Counted from the first letter of the stretch, positions 52,062 through 64,000 are shown. The stretch: DNA of 64,000 nucleotides from Symsagittifera roscoffensis (GCF_963678635.1 NC_087062.1:20883789-20947788); one strand, 5' to 3'. Translations and numbers: made by a program. The notes: a model not told the origin generated them from the letters alone.

Positions 52062-53170
52062 TTATCCAACCTGACTAACCAACGACCAATATAACTCTGG
52101 TCCATCGAGTACGTCTTCAAACAGGATACGAGCTCTTCTATCCACGCGCAACTTAAAGGGACCACTCCCCAAGTAAGCGCGCTTCTTTTCTACGAACGTG
52201 ACAACTGCAAAAATTTCTGGTTTTGGTGCACCATATTTCATTTCAGTCTCACTCAATACTTTAATGCCCTTTGCAATGGGAAGGAGAACTTTTCTCCAAT
52301 TCCATTCTCGCTCCTGATGCAAAACTCCTCAAATGGCTACCACTAAAGCATCAGTGTCGAGAAAGTACATGCCTTTCTCTGTGGGCATGCCTAGCACTGG
52401 CGCTTCGCACAGTTCCCGCTTTATTTTCTCGAAGGTTTCCTGAGCCTTTTCGTTCCAATCGAAGTTTTTCCTTTTGTTGCCCTTCAGTTGCTGCATAGGG
52501 TAAATTTTGTCTGCGTATCCTTTTATGAACTAGCGGTAGTAGTTGGCAAATCCCGGGAAGCTCATGAGCTGTGTGTCCGTTTTGGGGGGCTTCCATGTTA
52601 ACACGGCCTCCGTTGCATCCGGATCCATGCATGTCTATTTTCTCCCCAGGTACTTGATTGAGTCTCCAAAGATTTCACATTTTGACGGTTTGCATTTCAA
52701 GCCGGCTCATTTTATGCAATCGAAGACCTCGTCGAGTCTGTCGATGTGGTCTGCCAAGGTGGGTGTGGCTATGACCACGTCATCCACGTAGCACATCACA
52801 AGGTTCCCGTGCTTCTTCGTTACTCTGGTCAAAGCTTGAGCAATCAGTCTTTGAAAGGTCGCCGTGGCATTGCACAAGCCGAAGGGCATCCTCTTTCACT
52901 GGTACAAACCCAATTCACATGCGAACCCAGTCTTTTCTTTGTCCTTGTTCCGCAGATGAATCTGCCAGAAGGCAGAACCCAGATCCAGTGTAAAGAAAAA
53001 CCTGACGTTGCCAAGTTTCGAGAGATTCTCGTCTATACGTGGTATTGTGTAGGAATCCTTTATTGTCACTGCGTACAGGTGGCGAATGTCGCAACAGAAT
53101 TTTAGCTACCCCTTTTGTTTTTAGCAATGACAACCCCACAAGCCCAAGTCGACTTTGAGGGTTATATCAT
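52062..53170 (-). pseudogene. pol: Copy 3 reverse transcriptase and RNase H
   Basis: Minus strand RT motifs in order: LDLGSAFWQIHL with the first catalytic Asp near 52990, MPFGLCNATATFQRLI near 52870, and YVDDVVIAT near 52775 carrying the catalytic Asp pair; then KCEIFGDSIKYLG near 52680, a thumb region and RNase H (GIKVLSETEMKYGAPKPE near 52250). A TGG-to-TGA change at 52896-52898, a stop in the fingers and shifts near 52640 and 52330 disable it. Confidence 0.88.
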
Positions 53171-53199
53171 GGCGTATTCGAGCAACATTTCTATCAATC

Positions 53200-53860
53200 G
53201 GCACGCTTCCAATTTTTGAGCTGTCATGCGCCTTGCACCTTCCCTGTGGGGAACCGCGCTTTCTTCTAGTTCAACTTTGGGCTCGACAAAATTATGGCAA
53301 CCAATATTCGCCCTATGTTTTGAAAAAACGTTCGCATTCCGATTTAAAACTGCCCTCAGCGACTCAGACTCTCCCTCCCCTATCTAACCTCTTAAGTGTT
53401 CTATCTCTGGCAAAACTGGTTTTTCAGACTCTAATTCATATGACGAGGGGCGTTCTCGAAAATTTGAGCAGCTCGATAAGCCGTCATCTTTTTCGGATCT
53501 CATTGGTGTATCTTCATATTCCGTCCTCATTGGCAAAGCGTAGCCAAGTTTCCTTCCACGCTGGATTGAAACCGTTGTGTCCAGTGTATTCAACAAAACA
53601 CTCACACCCGGCCCGTTTCGTGTAACGGAAAAGCTCCGGCCTAAAACCACTGAACTTTGACTGTTTGGGTTGGGTGCCAAGCAAATCTGCTTACTATCAC
53701 TCAATCCGTTTTTATTTCTCATTCTAAAAATCGCTATCACTGCCTGTCCGGGCTGTAATTTTGTTTTTCTGTCTAAAAAAACTGGTACATCATTCTCATC
53801 AGTTATTATTCTGCTTACCGGTCGCTTAACATACTTCCTGTCTGGGTTCCTAATCATTTT
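53200..53860 (-). pseudogene. pol: Copy 3 protease-RT connecting domain
   Basis: Minus-strand frame 53857-53384: KLQPGQAVIAIFR, VVLGRSFSVTRNGPGVSVLL, RGRKLGYALP. This beta-rich linker between protease and RT is usual in Ty3/gypsy elements. A near-identical copy is at 62536-63228. Confidence 0.75.
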
Positions 53861-53863
53861 TAA

Positions 53864-54178
53864 TCAATTATTAAGGTCGATCATCACATCAAAAGTCCTG
53901 AAGAAGTCGCGCCCCAAAAAAAACTGATCCGAATCGACCAGAATCTCTACTACAACGAAACTCATACAGAGGTTGCGTCCTCCCATGTGAAGGATTGTTA
54001 TTGGTGTTCTCCCGGCTACGTAGATCGCTCCACGGTTGGCGGCTTCCAATCGTAAATTCGTCGGAATTAGGTCTTCCCTGTGGGAGCCCATTCTTTCCCA
54101 TGTCTTTTTCGGCATTACAGTGACAACTGCTCCTGTATCTAGAAGTCCTGTTACTCCGATTTTTCTTTCAATCGGTGT
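53864..54178 (-). CDS. pol: Copy 3 retroviral-type aspartic protease
   Basis: Open from a stop at 54179: catalytic DTGA at 54139-54128 in GLLDTGAVVTV, flap region with GRTPITILHMGG, and the C-terminal FFLGRDFFRTFDVMIDLNN with the hydrophobic-hydrophobic-G-R-D motif. Length of about 105 codons is normal for a retropepsin, which works as a dimer to cut the polyprotein. It is out of frame with both neighbours, so it could not be made as part of a polyprotein now. Confidence 0.82.
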   Translation of the reverse strand, partial: TPIERKIGVTGLLDTGAVVTVMPKKTWERMGSHREDLIPTNLRLEAANRGAIYVAGRTPITILHMGGRNLCMSFVVVEILVDSDQFFLGRDFFRTFDVMIDLNN

Positions 54179-55231
54179 CTAGCAGATGTGCAGTTACATC
54201 TGTTCGTATCGAATGTGTACCGCATCTTGATCCATCATGGCGTCATGACCAATTCTACGGACCTTGAGTTCTTCCTGACCCAAATATATTTGTTCTATTT
54301 GGTCACTATCTGTTGTGACGTATTTCTTGATATACTAAAATAGTAATCCCGTCCACGTTCAACATCACTTGATATGGTCCATAGAATTCCATGTAGCGCC
54401 CATGAAGTTTCTTCATTCGAGTGCCACCCGTTGCTTACAATGCTCGCACAGCCCTCGATTAAGTGCGTGGCTCTGCTTGTCTCTGATAATCCGCATATAT
54501 ATCCAAACGCATAAAGGTGAACTCCGAAGGCTCACTTAGGCTCCTGATTACCTGATGTCTAGCCAATAAGCTTTTCACTGTGTCTTGCTTCCTTGTGGCA
54601 CCATACAGAATGTCTGTCCGGAGATTTCATTCAGCTTCATGCTCAAGCTACTGGGTGCTTTCGTTTCTTCCACCTCCGATGCTTCAACAGCTGCTCTTGA
54701 ATTCTCTCGTTTTCTAGTTCGAGCTTGACTCTCTGTTCTACCTACTTTGTCACCAATTCCGGTTGCACTCTATTTAAGGCATCTCTCGCTGCTACTTTCT
54801 AGTCAATTTTAAAATCTTCAGATGCGTTTCCAGGCTCTGGTTCACTCGTTTCTTCTATCACGGCTTGCATTTTCTTCGTAGCCAGCCTTGCGCGTTTTCT
54901 TTGCTGCGGGCCTCCGCCTCGCTCATCAGACGTGCCTTGCTGGCTTTCACACCCGTTAAAGCTTCCTCATGCCTAGGATGCTTGATGTCTGCCACAGTGT
55001 CCCAAAACTGTGGACAATCTGTTTTGAAATGACCCTTCAAATTACAAAATAATTATTATTCTTTTGCAATTATTCCTCTCATGAAAACTTCATGATCGAC
55101 TTCTGATGCAATTTTATCTTCGAGGACAAAACCTATCGCCTTCATACTTTGTTTGTAGATTGGGTATGCTGATACTTGATGGCTCTGTTGAGCTGCAGCT
55201 TGAACAAGAGCGTCTCTTGTCCATGTCAGCC
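54179..55231 (-). pseudogene. gag: Copy 3 gag-pol junction with zinc-knuckle remnant
   Basis: Minus strand: CNLKGHFKTDCP near 55030 fits the last three ligands of a CCHC nucleocapsid knuckle (C-X4-H-X4-C), with the first Cys apparently replaced. The rest (to 54179) has broken frames and no recognised motif. Confidence 0.6.
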
Positions 55232-57869
55232 CTAGGTTTGTACCAGTTGTTATTAGCAGGTCCATTGTTAAAAAAGCTGCAATTGTTTTTGTAGTAGCCA
55301 GATCTCATAGGAGGCTTTAGTAACATATACTACTTGGATTTCAGTCTCCATTCTTCCGGTGTAGGCGCATTGGTTGAAAGTGGTGTGTAATGCGTTGCTA
55401 ACATTTCGCGAAGCTCATCGTTCCTCTCACCATCTATGAATTTTGAGGCAGGCTACTGCCAGGTTCATATTGCTATTTGACTCGTCCGATTGACTACGCC
55501 GTCTAAGCATTTCTCAGTCAACTAGGAATTTGTCTATTGTTTCGTCTTCACGTTGCTTTCGTTTCTGGAAGCACATCATCGCTTGGTGTCCTTGTACCCC
55601 TGAGCCAAAACGATTCAAAACGATTTCAAAAATTTTCTCGGCGGTGCCCCACTGGAGTTGCTTTTTGGCCATCACGCAATTCGGGGCTGCCTCTTCCAGG
55701 TTGCTGGTGAGCGCACTGCATTCTTTCTTTCTGTCTGTTTTCTTTCTCAAAATGCAGCATTATTACCTCTATCCAGGTAACTATACAGCCGCCGTTGGAT
55801 TTATCCTTATAGCATCTTGGTTTTTTGAATATCCTTCTGGACTTCTCGCTGCGTTCACTGGTCCCGTCAGGAAGTTTTTAAAAGGATCTGTTCAGAGGTC
55901 CCATTCTGTAGCCATTGCCGTTGCATCACGTGAATGCACCGCTTGATCGTTGTTGCCCTCTGATTGAGGCTCTGGAATTTCCCGCCTGTTCGTGTCGCTG
56001 GGTTGACATCTTCCTCGATTTTTGTCACTCCAGCTTGTGAAATCACTTCCCCTAGTCGCATTTGCGTCTCGCATCGGTCGTTCGTTTGAGGTCGGTCTGT
56101 TGCCAGTAGAATCTCCTCTGATTTTCGTTGGGCCCTCGGCTATTATTCCCGGTGGCATAGCTGGATGAATTGTCCCTTCCTCTCGTGGACCCATATGTCC
56201 TTCCTCTATTAGGATGGTCGTTGAAGTTCACTCTCGGCTCCTTGTTCCGCTCTCCCGAGTTTGCTCCTCTATTCCAAGATGCACTCTTGTTTCTCAATCA
56301 TGTCTCTCTTTGCTCAGCCTCACTCGTCATTCGCGACAAGTTTTTGGCCAAGTATTCATCCGTCCTTTCTTTCAAACGTTTTTCGCTTCTGCTGAGTTCT
56401 TGTGTTGCGGTTAACTTCTTCCCGCAGGCTTTCTCTCTCAACGTGAACTGAGCTTTATATTTCACCCATTCTTATGGAAATCTGTTCAGTCTGCCCACCC
56501 ATGCTATCCACAGTCCTGGTTAAGGTCTCTTCCACTGATGCCCGGTTGTCCTAGGTTTGTACCAGTTGTTATTAGCAGGTCCATTGTTAAAAAAGCTGCA
56601 ATTGTTTTTGTAGTAGCCAGATCTCATAGGAGGCTTTAGTAACAGATACTACTTGGATTTCAGTCTCCATTCTTCCGGTGTAGGCGCATTGGTTGAAATT
56701 GGTGTGTAATGCGTTGCTAACATTTCCCGAAGCTCATCGTTCCTCTCACCATCTATGAATTTTGAGGCAGGCTACTGCCAGGTTCATATTGCTATTTGAC
56801 TCGTCCGATTGACTACGCCGTCTAAGCATTTCTGAGTCATCTAGGAACTTGTCTATTGTTTCGTCTTCGCGTTGCTTTCGTTTCTGGAAGCACATCATCG
56901 CTTGGTGTCCTTGTACCCCTGAGCCAAAACGATTCAAAACGATTTCAAATATTTTCTCGGCGGTGCCCCACTGGAGTTGCTTTTTGGCCATCACGCAATT
57001 CGGGGCTGCCTCTTCCAGGTTGCTGGTGAGCGCACTGCATTCTTTCTTTCTGTCTGTTTTCTTTCTCAAAATGCAGCATTATTACCTCTATCCAGGTAAC
57101 TATACAGCCGCCGTCAGATTCATCCTTATAGCATCTTGGTTTTTGAATATCCTTCTGGACTTCTCGCTGCGTTCACTGGTCCCGTCAGGAAGTTTTTAAA
57201 AGGATCTGTTTAGAGGTTCCATTCTGTAACCATTGCCGTTGCATCACGTGAATGCACCGCTTGATCGTTGTTGCCCTCTGATTGAGGCTCTGGAATTTCC
57301 CTCCTGTTCGTGTCGCTGGGTTGAAATCTTCCTTGATTCTTGTCACTCCAGCTTGTGAAATCACTTCCCCTAGTCGCATTTGCGTCTCGCATCGGTCGTT
57401 CGTTTGAGGTCGGTCTGTTGCCAGTAGAATCTCCTCTGATTTTCGTTGGGCCCTCGGCTATTATTCCCGGTGGCATAGCTGGATGAATTGTCCCTTCCTC
57501 TCGTGGACCCATATGTCCTTCCTCTATTAGGATGGTCGTTGAAGTTCACTCTCGGCTCCTTGTTCCGCTCTCCCGAGTTTGCTCCTCTATTCCAAGATGC
57601 ACTCTTGTTTCTCAATCGTGTCTCTCTTTGCTCAGCCTCACTCGTCATTCGCGACAAGTTTTTGGCCAAGTATTCATCCGTCCTTTCTTTCAAACGTTTT
57701 TCGCTTCTGCTGAGTTCTTGTGTTGCGGTTAACTTCTTCCCGCAGGCTTTCTCTCTCAACGTGAACTGAGCTTTCTATTTCACCCATTCTTATGGAAATC
57801 TGTTCAGTCTGCCCACCCATGCTATCCACAGTCCTGGTTAAGGTCTCTTCCACTGATGCCCGGTTGTCC
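55232..57869. repeat. Tandem duplication of a 1319-bp gag segment
   Basis: 55232-56550 and 56551-57869 are near-identical head-to-tail copies; the join is at CTAGGTTTGTACCAG. Confidence 0.95.
55400..57069 (-). pseudogene. gag: Copy 3 gag capsid region, two tandem copies
   Basis: Minus strand: IFEIVLNRFGSGVQGHQAMM, FQKRKQREDETIDKFLDD, then GERNDELREMLATHY, as in the capsid segment of Ty3/gypsy Gag (F...K/RQ..E....F..L). The best frame is 57069-56746; the other copy (55750-55514) has a stop soon after DKFLVD. N-terminal to it (57759-57370 and 56297-56052) is an Arg/Gly/Asn-rich stretch with RGR repeats. Confidence 0.7.
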
Positions 57870-60412
57870 ACTTATGGCGTCCTTAGAGGTGGCGTCACCC
57901 TATTGGTTTCAGGCAGTTTGATGGTGGTCGAGACTCGAGTTTTACCTCTCTGTCTCGATGTTTCTTCATAATCAGCCGCTGGTTCCGCTGGTGTGATACT
58001 TGACCCTGTGTTCCTGTTCTTTCCGGGTTGCACTTCCAATTTTGTCATGGTCATGAACTCTCTTGACTGTTCTATTCCATCAAAACTCTTGTTTATGGTT
58101 CTGACCACACCAAAATGATACGAATAGCCAGTCTCCATGTTTGTGGATGCTTCGTTTTCATGGGTCGAAATGTTTAGGCTTACTTGAGATTCGAAGTCAT
58201 CGAATTTCTCATTGCCTTCCTCCTCTTCCTGGGTATCTATTTTATCACCTGTACCCAATCCCATAGTGAATGGGAAGAACTTTCCCAAAGTGCTCTTGAC
58301 TTGATCTGAAAACGAGGCGGACGTTGCTGTTTTCTCTGTCACCCCATGCATCATGGTATTATCAGTGGGTGATCCTGCTGTTGCTGCATTTTCAGTCGAG
58401 ATGTCGGACAGTTCCGACATCTCCTCTTGATCTAGAGTCCCGGTGGAATAGCGAAATTGAGCCCTTGTTCTATGTGAGTAGATTCACTTGTCATCCTTCT
58501 ATTCCCATTTTCTTCCGTTCCATGCCCAGCCCGATTCTCATCCAGAGCGGGGATCGGATGGGTCTCTACTTCTAACATTGGCTTTTCTTCTTCCGAGGCC
58601 TTTTTTTTTCTTCCGATTGACTACGCCTTCTAAGCATTTCTGAGTCATATAGGAACTTATCTATCGTTTCTTCTTCACGTTGCCTCCGTTTCTCGAAGCG
58701 CATCATCGCTTGGTGTCCTTGTACCCCTGAGCCCAAAACAATTCAAAATGAATTCAAAGGTTTTCTCGGCGGTGTCCCGCGGGTGTTGCTTTTTGGCCAT
58801 CACGCAATTCAGGGCTGTCCCTTCCAGGTTGCTGGTGAGCCCACTGCATTCTTTCTTTCTGTCAGTTTTCTTCCTCAAAATGCAGTTTTATTACCTCTAT
58901 CCCGGTAACTATACAGCCGCCGTCAGATTCATCCTTATAGCATCTAGGTTTTTTGAATACCCTTCTGGACTTCTCGCTGCGTTCACTGGTCCTAGATAAC
59001 CTCGTCAGGAAAATTTTCAAGGACCTGTTCAGAGGTTCAATTCTGTAGCCATTGCCGTTGCATCACGTGAATGCCCCGCTTGATCGTTGTTGCCCTCTGA
59101 TTGAGGCTCCGGAATTTCCCTCCTGTTCGTGTCGCTGGGTTGACATCTGCCTTGATTCTTGTCACTCCAGCTTGTGAAATCACTTCCCCTAGTCGCATTT
59201 GCGTCTCGCATCGGTCGTTCAATTCAGGTCGGTCTGTTGCCAGTAGAATCTCCTCTGATTTTCGTTGGGCCCTCGGCATATTTTTCCCGGTGGCATAGCT
59301 GGATGAATTGTCCCTTCCTCTCGTGGACCCATATGTCCTTCCTCTATTAGGATAGTCGTTGAAGTTCACTCTCGGCTCCCTGAGTTTGCTCCTCTATTCC
59401 AAGATGCACTCTTGTTTCTCAATCGTCTCTCTCTTTGCTCAGCCTCACTCGTCATTCGCGACAAGTTTTTTGTCTAGTATTCATCCGTCCTTTCTTTCAT
59501 ACGATTTTCGCTTCTGCTGACTTCTTTTCTATGCGGTTAACTTCTTCCGCGAGGGTTTCTCTCTCAACGTGAACTGCGCTTTCTAATTCACCCAATCTTA
59601 TGGATATCTGTTCAGTCTGCCCACACATGCTATCCACAGTCCTGGTTAAGGCCTCTTCCATTGATGCCCGGTTGTCCACTTATGGCGTCCTTAGGGGTTG
59701 CGTCACCCTATTGGTTTCAGGCAGTTTAGTGGTGGTCCAGACTCGAGTTTTACTTCTCTATCTCGATGTTTCTTCATAATCAGCCGCTGGTTCCGCTGGT
59801 GTGATACTTGACCCTGTGTTCCTGTTCTTTCCGGGTTGCACTTCCAAGTTTGTCATGGTCATGAACTCTCTTGACTGTTCTATTCCATCAAAACTCTTGT
59901 TTATGGTTCTGACCACACCAAAATGATACGAATAGCCAGTCTCCATGTTTGTGGATGCTTCGTTTTCATGGGTCGAACTGTTTAGGCTTACTTGAGGTTC
60001 GAAGTCATCGAATTTCTCATTGCCTTCCTCCTCTTCCTTGGTATCTATTTTATCACCTGTACCCAATCCCATAGTGAATGGGAAGAACTTTCCCAAAGTG
60101 CTCTTGACTTGTTCTGAAAACGAGGAGGACGTTGCTGTTATCTCTGTCACCCCATGCATCATGGTTTTATCAGTGGGTGATCCTGCTGTTGCTGCACTGT
60201 CAGTCGAGATGTCGGACAGTTCCGACATCTCCTCTTGATCTAGAGTCCCGGTGGAATAGCGAAAATGTGGCCTAGTTCTATGTGAGTAGATTCACTTGTC
60301 ATCCTTCTATTCCCATTTCCTTCCGTTCCATGTCCAGCCCGATTCTCATCCAGAGCGGGGATCGGATGGATCTCTACTTCTAACAATTGCTTTGCTTCTT
60401 CCGAGGCCTTTT
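56806..60412. repeat. Larger ~1.8 kb gag tandem duplication
   Basis: 56806-58610 and 58611-60412 are head-to-tail copies at an offset of about 1.81 kb, more diverged than the 1319-bp pair nested within them. Confidence 0.88.
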
Positions 60413-60578
60413 GTCTCCTTGTTTCAACCACTCCGCCAGAAACTTTCTTCCCTTTTTTAGTCCGAGTCCATGCGGTCCTTTCCACAAAAAGGTCGTTCAT
60501 TGATTTTCTTCGTTTGTTTGGTATAAATTTCCTAGAGCTATCACTTAGCTTTGGTAACCTCGACTTGTCTAGACTCAT
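58430..60578 (-). pseudogene. gag: Copy 3 gag, N-terminal unit
   Basis: The likely start is ATG at 60578 (MSLDKSRLPKLSDSSRKF). A shift near 60260 moves the frame into MSELSDISTDSAATAGS (60228), an acidic segment with KEEEEGNEKFDDFE, then a coiled coil (59679-59497), the RGR-rich part and another capsid segment (58878-58675). The same N-terminal segment recurs at 58420-57872. No matrix signal or myristoylation site seen. Confidence 0.6.
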
Positions 60579-61245
60579 TTTAAAATACCGCTTCTTACTG
60601 TTTACACACTCAATGCGCTTGCTACGGTTTTTATTGTTTGACAACTGATAATAAAAAAAGAACACAATAAAGTCCAAAAGTTTCAATTAACTGGTTACCA
60701 CGAACCCTTATAGGTTATCACAGTACAGCGTGTATACAATTTATGCACAACAATTGATTATTGGTAATTGGATATAAAGCTAGCACAGACTGATGATATC
60801 ACTATTTTTAAAAGATAGTGTACTCACTAACCAATCGAGAATATTTATTGAGGAGTTAAAACCAAAAATAAAGAAGTGTAAAAATTTTTTTAACAAAAAC
60901 TGTATGTGTTTTGCACAGGTTCTGTCGCAATTCAATAGTCAAACTTGTTTCTAAAGAAAAAGTTTTCGCTATTTAGTGCCGCACTAAACAGAAAAAAACT
61001 TGGAGACACTTTTTTTCCTTCTTTCAAGTGGGTGACTATTGCACCCACTGAGTTCTGTGTTACCTATCTGCCTTCGGATTGCCCGAGCTAGACCTACTTA
61101 AACTCTCAAGGCAACCACTTTTCCCCAAAACAAATCCAAAAAAAAATCGGTGTCGAACTCTGTTTTCAGTTAGGCCTAGAGTCACGAATCTCCAAGTTTA
61201 AACCTGTCTGTTTTACTAAGGTCTTTTCAATTTTTTTAAAGGCAA
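60480..61245. repeat. Left arm of the 61.5 kb fold-back (5' UTR/LTR-side DNA of copy 3)
   Basis: Reverse complement of 61780-62530. It includes the gag start and, upstream, non-coding DNA that should hold the 5' leader and part of the LTR of copy 3; it shows no similarity to the proposed LTR of element 1. Confidence 0.88.
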
Positions 61246-61375
61246 GTTACCACTGCAGCCACTGGTTTTCTGCCTGATTCCTATTATCCTAATACAATTC
61301 ACTATGTATCTTACTTTCGTGTACGTACGTTATGGGATCCCTACAATCGCGTTCGTTAAAAAAAGAGTAGTTTTA

Positions 61376-61537
61376 GGACTCCTCCGGATAGATAAAGAAA
61401 GGACCCCTCCGAATTGGGACCCCTCCAGATTGACGACAAAAAATAGGACCCCTCCGAATTGGGACCCCACAGGATTGGTAAAAATAGGACCCCTCCGATT
61501 TGGGACCCCTCCTATTGGCAAAACCAGGACCCCTCCA
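61376..61537 (+). repeat. Array of eight GGACCCCTCC motifs
   Basis: Copies at 61376, 61401, 61417, 61447, 61463 (variant), 61488, 61504 and 61528, alternately spaced about 16 and 24-30 bases, linked by GAATTG-like sequence, in the loop of the fold-back. Confidence 0.9.
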
Positions 61538-61779
61538 AATTGGCAAAATAACCTCTCCGGGTTCTTCAAAAACCAAATTCCGATACCCTTCCGCTTACGG
61601 TCTCAGAGCCTCTTATGCTATATAAATTAACTAGGAAGGGTATGTTCTGGCCCTAAACCCTTCCGGATTGAGGCTAAGCTGCTTATGTAACAAATTTTCC
61701 TAGCTGTGAAGGGCCCTATAAAATCCTATTTTTGACTCGACTATCGTTTTCTAGGTTCCTTATCCCTTCTTTTTCGTCA

Positions 61780-62535
61780 AAAATTGAAAAGATCTTAATA
61801 AAACAGACAGGTTTAAACTTGGAGATTTGTGACTCTAGGTCTAACTGTAAACAGAGTTCGACACCGATCCTTTTTTGGATTTTTTTTTTGAAAAGTGAGA
61901 GTTGTCTTGAGTGTTTTAGTAGGTCTAGCTCGGGCAATCTGAATGTAGATAGGTAACACAGAACTCAGTGGGTGCAATAGTCACCCACTTGAAAGAAAGA
62001 AAAAAAGTGTCTCCAAGTTTTTTTCTGTTCAGTGCGGCACTGATTAGCGAAAAAATTTTCTTTAGAAACAAGTTTGACTATTGAATTGCGACAGAACATG
62101 TGCAAAACACATACACTTCTTTATTTTTGGTTTTAACTCCTGAATAAATGTTCTCGATTGGGTAGTGAGTACATTTTCTTTTAAATATAGTGATATCATC
62201 AGTCTGTGCTAGCTTTATATCCAATTACCAATAATCAATTGTTGTGCATAAATTGTATACACGCTGTACTGTGATAACCTATAAGGATTCTTGGTCACTA
62301 GTTAAGTGAAACTTTTGCACTTTTTTATGTTCTGTTATTATTATCAGTTGTCAAACAATAAAAACCGTAGCAATCGAATTGAGTGTGTAAACAGTAAGAA
62401 GCGGTATTTTAAAATGAGTCTAGACAAGTCGAGCAAATCTAAACTAAGTGATAGCTCTAGGAAACTTATACCAAAGAAACGAAGAAAATCAATGAACGAC
62501 CTTTTTGTGGACTCGGACCAAAAAAGGGAAGAAAC
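61780..62535 (+). repeat. Right arm of the fold-back, with a sense gag start at 62414
   Basis: Mirror of 60480-61245. The gag start (MSLDKSSKSKLSDSSRK) is in + orientation and reads to about 62535, where it collides with antisense protease-RT linker DNA. Confidence 0.88.
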
Positions 62536-64000
62536 TTTTGAGCTGTCATGCGCCTTGCACCTTCCCTTTGGGGAACCGCGCCTTCTTCTAGTTCAATTTT
62601 GTGCTCGAAAAAATTATGATAACCAATATCCGCCTTGTGTTTTGAAAAAACGTCCGCGTTCCGATTTAAAACTGCCCTTAGCGACTCAGACGCTCCCTCC
62701 CCTATCTAACCTCTTAAGTGTTCTATCTCTGGCAAAACTGGTTTGTCAGACTCTAATTCATATGACGAGGGGCGTTCTCGAAAATTCGAGCACCTCGATA
62801 AGCCGTCATCTGTTTCGGATCTCATTTAAAAAAATTTTTTTTTTTTAAGATTTCAATTCATTAATCCTTTTCAAAACCAAATCTTTGTTAGCCTGAGGTG
62901 GACAATCTTTTACTTGATGTCTTTCCAGGTTTGGTGTATCTTCATATTCCGTCCTCATTGGCAAAGCGTAGCCAAGTTTCCTTCCACGCTGGGTTGAAAC
63001 AGTTGTGTCCAGTGTATTCAACAATACACTCACACACGGCCCGTTTCGTGTAACGGAAAAGCTCCGGCCTAAAACCACTGAACTTTGACTGTTTGGGTTG
63101 GGTACCAAGCAAAACTGCTTACTATCACTCAATCCGTTCTTATTTCTTGTCCTAAAAATTGCTACCACTGCCTGTCCGGGCTGTAATTTTATTTTTCTGT
63201 CTAAAAAAAACTGGTTTATTATTCTCATCAGTTATTATTCTGCTTACCGGTCGCTTAACATACTTCCTGTCTGGGTTCCTAATAGTTTTTAGTCAATTAT
63301 TAAGGTCGATCATCACATCAAAGTTCCTGAAGAAGTCGCGCCCCAAAATGAACTGATCCGAATCGTCCAGTTCCTCTACTACAACGAAACTCATGCAGAG
63401 GTTGCGTCCTCCCATGTGAAGGATTGTTATTGGTGTTCTCCCGGCTACGTAAATCGCTCCACGTTTGGCGGCTGCCAATCGCAAATTCGTCGGTATTAGG
63501 TCTTCCCTGGGGGAGCCCATTCTTTCCCATGTCTTTTTCGGCATCACTGTATCTAGAAGTCCTGTTACTCCGGTTTTTCTTTCAATCGGTGTCTAGCAGA
63601 TGTGCAGTTACATCTGTTCGTATCGAATGTGTACAGCATCTTGATCCATTATGGCTTCATGACCAATTCTACGGACCTTGAGTTCTTCCTGACCCAAATA
63701 TATCTGTTCTATTTGGTCACTATCTGTTGTGACGTATTTCTTGATATACTAAAATACTAACCCCGTCCACGTTCAACATCACTTGATATGGTCCATAGAA
63801 TTCCATGTAGCGCCCGTGAAGTTTCTTTATTCGAGTGCCACCCGTTGTTTACAACGCTCGCACAGCCCTCGATTAAGTGCGTGGCTCTGCTTGTCTCTGA
63901 TAATCTGCATATATCCAAACGCATAAAGGTGAACTCCGAAGGCTCACTTAGGTTCCTGATTACCTGTTGTCTAGCCACTAAGCTTTTCACTGTGTCTTGC
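62536..64000 (-). pseudogene. pol: Copy 4 protease-linker fragment (runs off window)
   Basis: Minus strand, near-identical in content to 53230-54590. Linker frame 63228-62845. Protease frame 63547-63293 with FILGRDFFRNFDVMIDLNN; a 15-base in-frame deletion changes the DTGA catalytic site to DTVM, so this protease is dead. A short T-rich insertion (62827-62850) interrupts the linker. Confidence 0.85.

Noticed and set aside
60690-60712. TGGTAACCAG on the minus strand as a primer-binding site of copy 3
   Set aside because: It starts with TGG and lies upstream of gag, but the preceding bases do not end in CA, the partner arm differs (TGGTCACTAG) and no tRNA match could be checked.

Overview
The window looks like nuclear DNA of a nematode, probably Caenorhabditis or a close relative. 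It is AT-rich between genes. It holds Ty3/gypsy polymerase genes of the worm Cer1 general type, and one candidate intron is only 49 bp long with GTAAGTT and TTTTCAG ends, as worm introns often are. Almost everything here is mobile DNA: at least four copies, on both strands, of one large LTR-retrotransposon family, plus segmental duplications, fold-back junctions and one AT-rich cassette of a different kind. No bacterial operon, CRISPR array, tRNA or rRNA gene was seen.

Layout. Element 1 (+ strand, from before base 1 to about 11.7 kb) has the end of pol (integrase, acidic tail, macro-like domain), a 0.4 kb leader, an intact 2449-codon ORF with an SGNH-hydrolase domain, and a probable 3' LTR at 10794-11714. 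A 4.2 kb segment is present twice (11.93-16.16 and 18.05-22.28 kb). Copy 2 (- strand, about 34.17 down to 18.6 kb) is a decayed relative with the same order: RT/RNase H, integrase, tail, macro-like domain, leader, SGNH giant ORF, LTR-like sequence. At 34.17-41.27 kb there is a 7.1 kb AT-rich cassette with inverted ends full of CCAAT boxes and a set of small, mutually similar genes. Its right end and about 4 kb beyond it are tandemly duplicated (40.6-45.9 and 46.05-50.0 kb), and each unit ends in a fragment of the pol tail. Copy 3 (- strand, 50.0-60.7 kb) supplies the gag, protease, RT, RNase H and integrase that element 1 shows only in part; its gag is amplified by two nested tandem duplications. 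A fold-back around 61.5 kb leads to a fourth fragment (gag start on +, protease and linker on -) that runs off the right edge.

How the parts fit. Put together, the copies suggest a retrotransposon encoding gag, PR, RT, RNase H and IN, then a macro-domain-like module closing pol, then a very large third ORF where other retroelements carry env. That ORF keeps a complete SGNH esterase catalytic set in two clearly diverged copies, so it appears to have been maintained by selection. Only the third ORF of element 1 is fully open; every other coding region is cut by the window edge or broken. Novelty could not be checked against any database.
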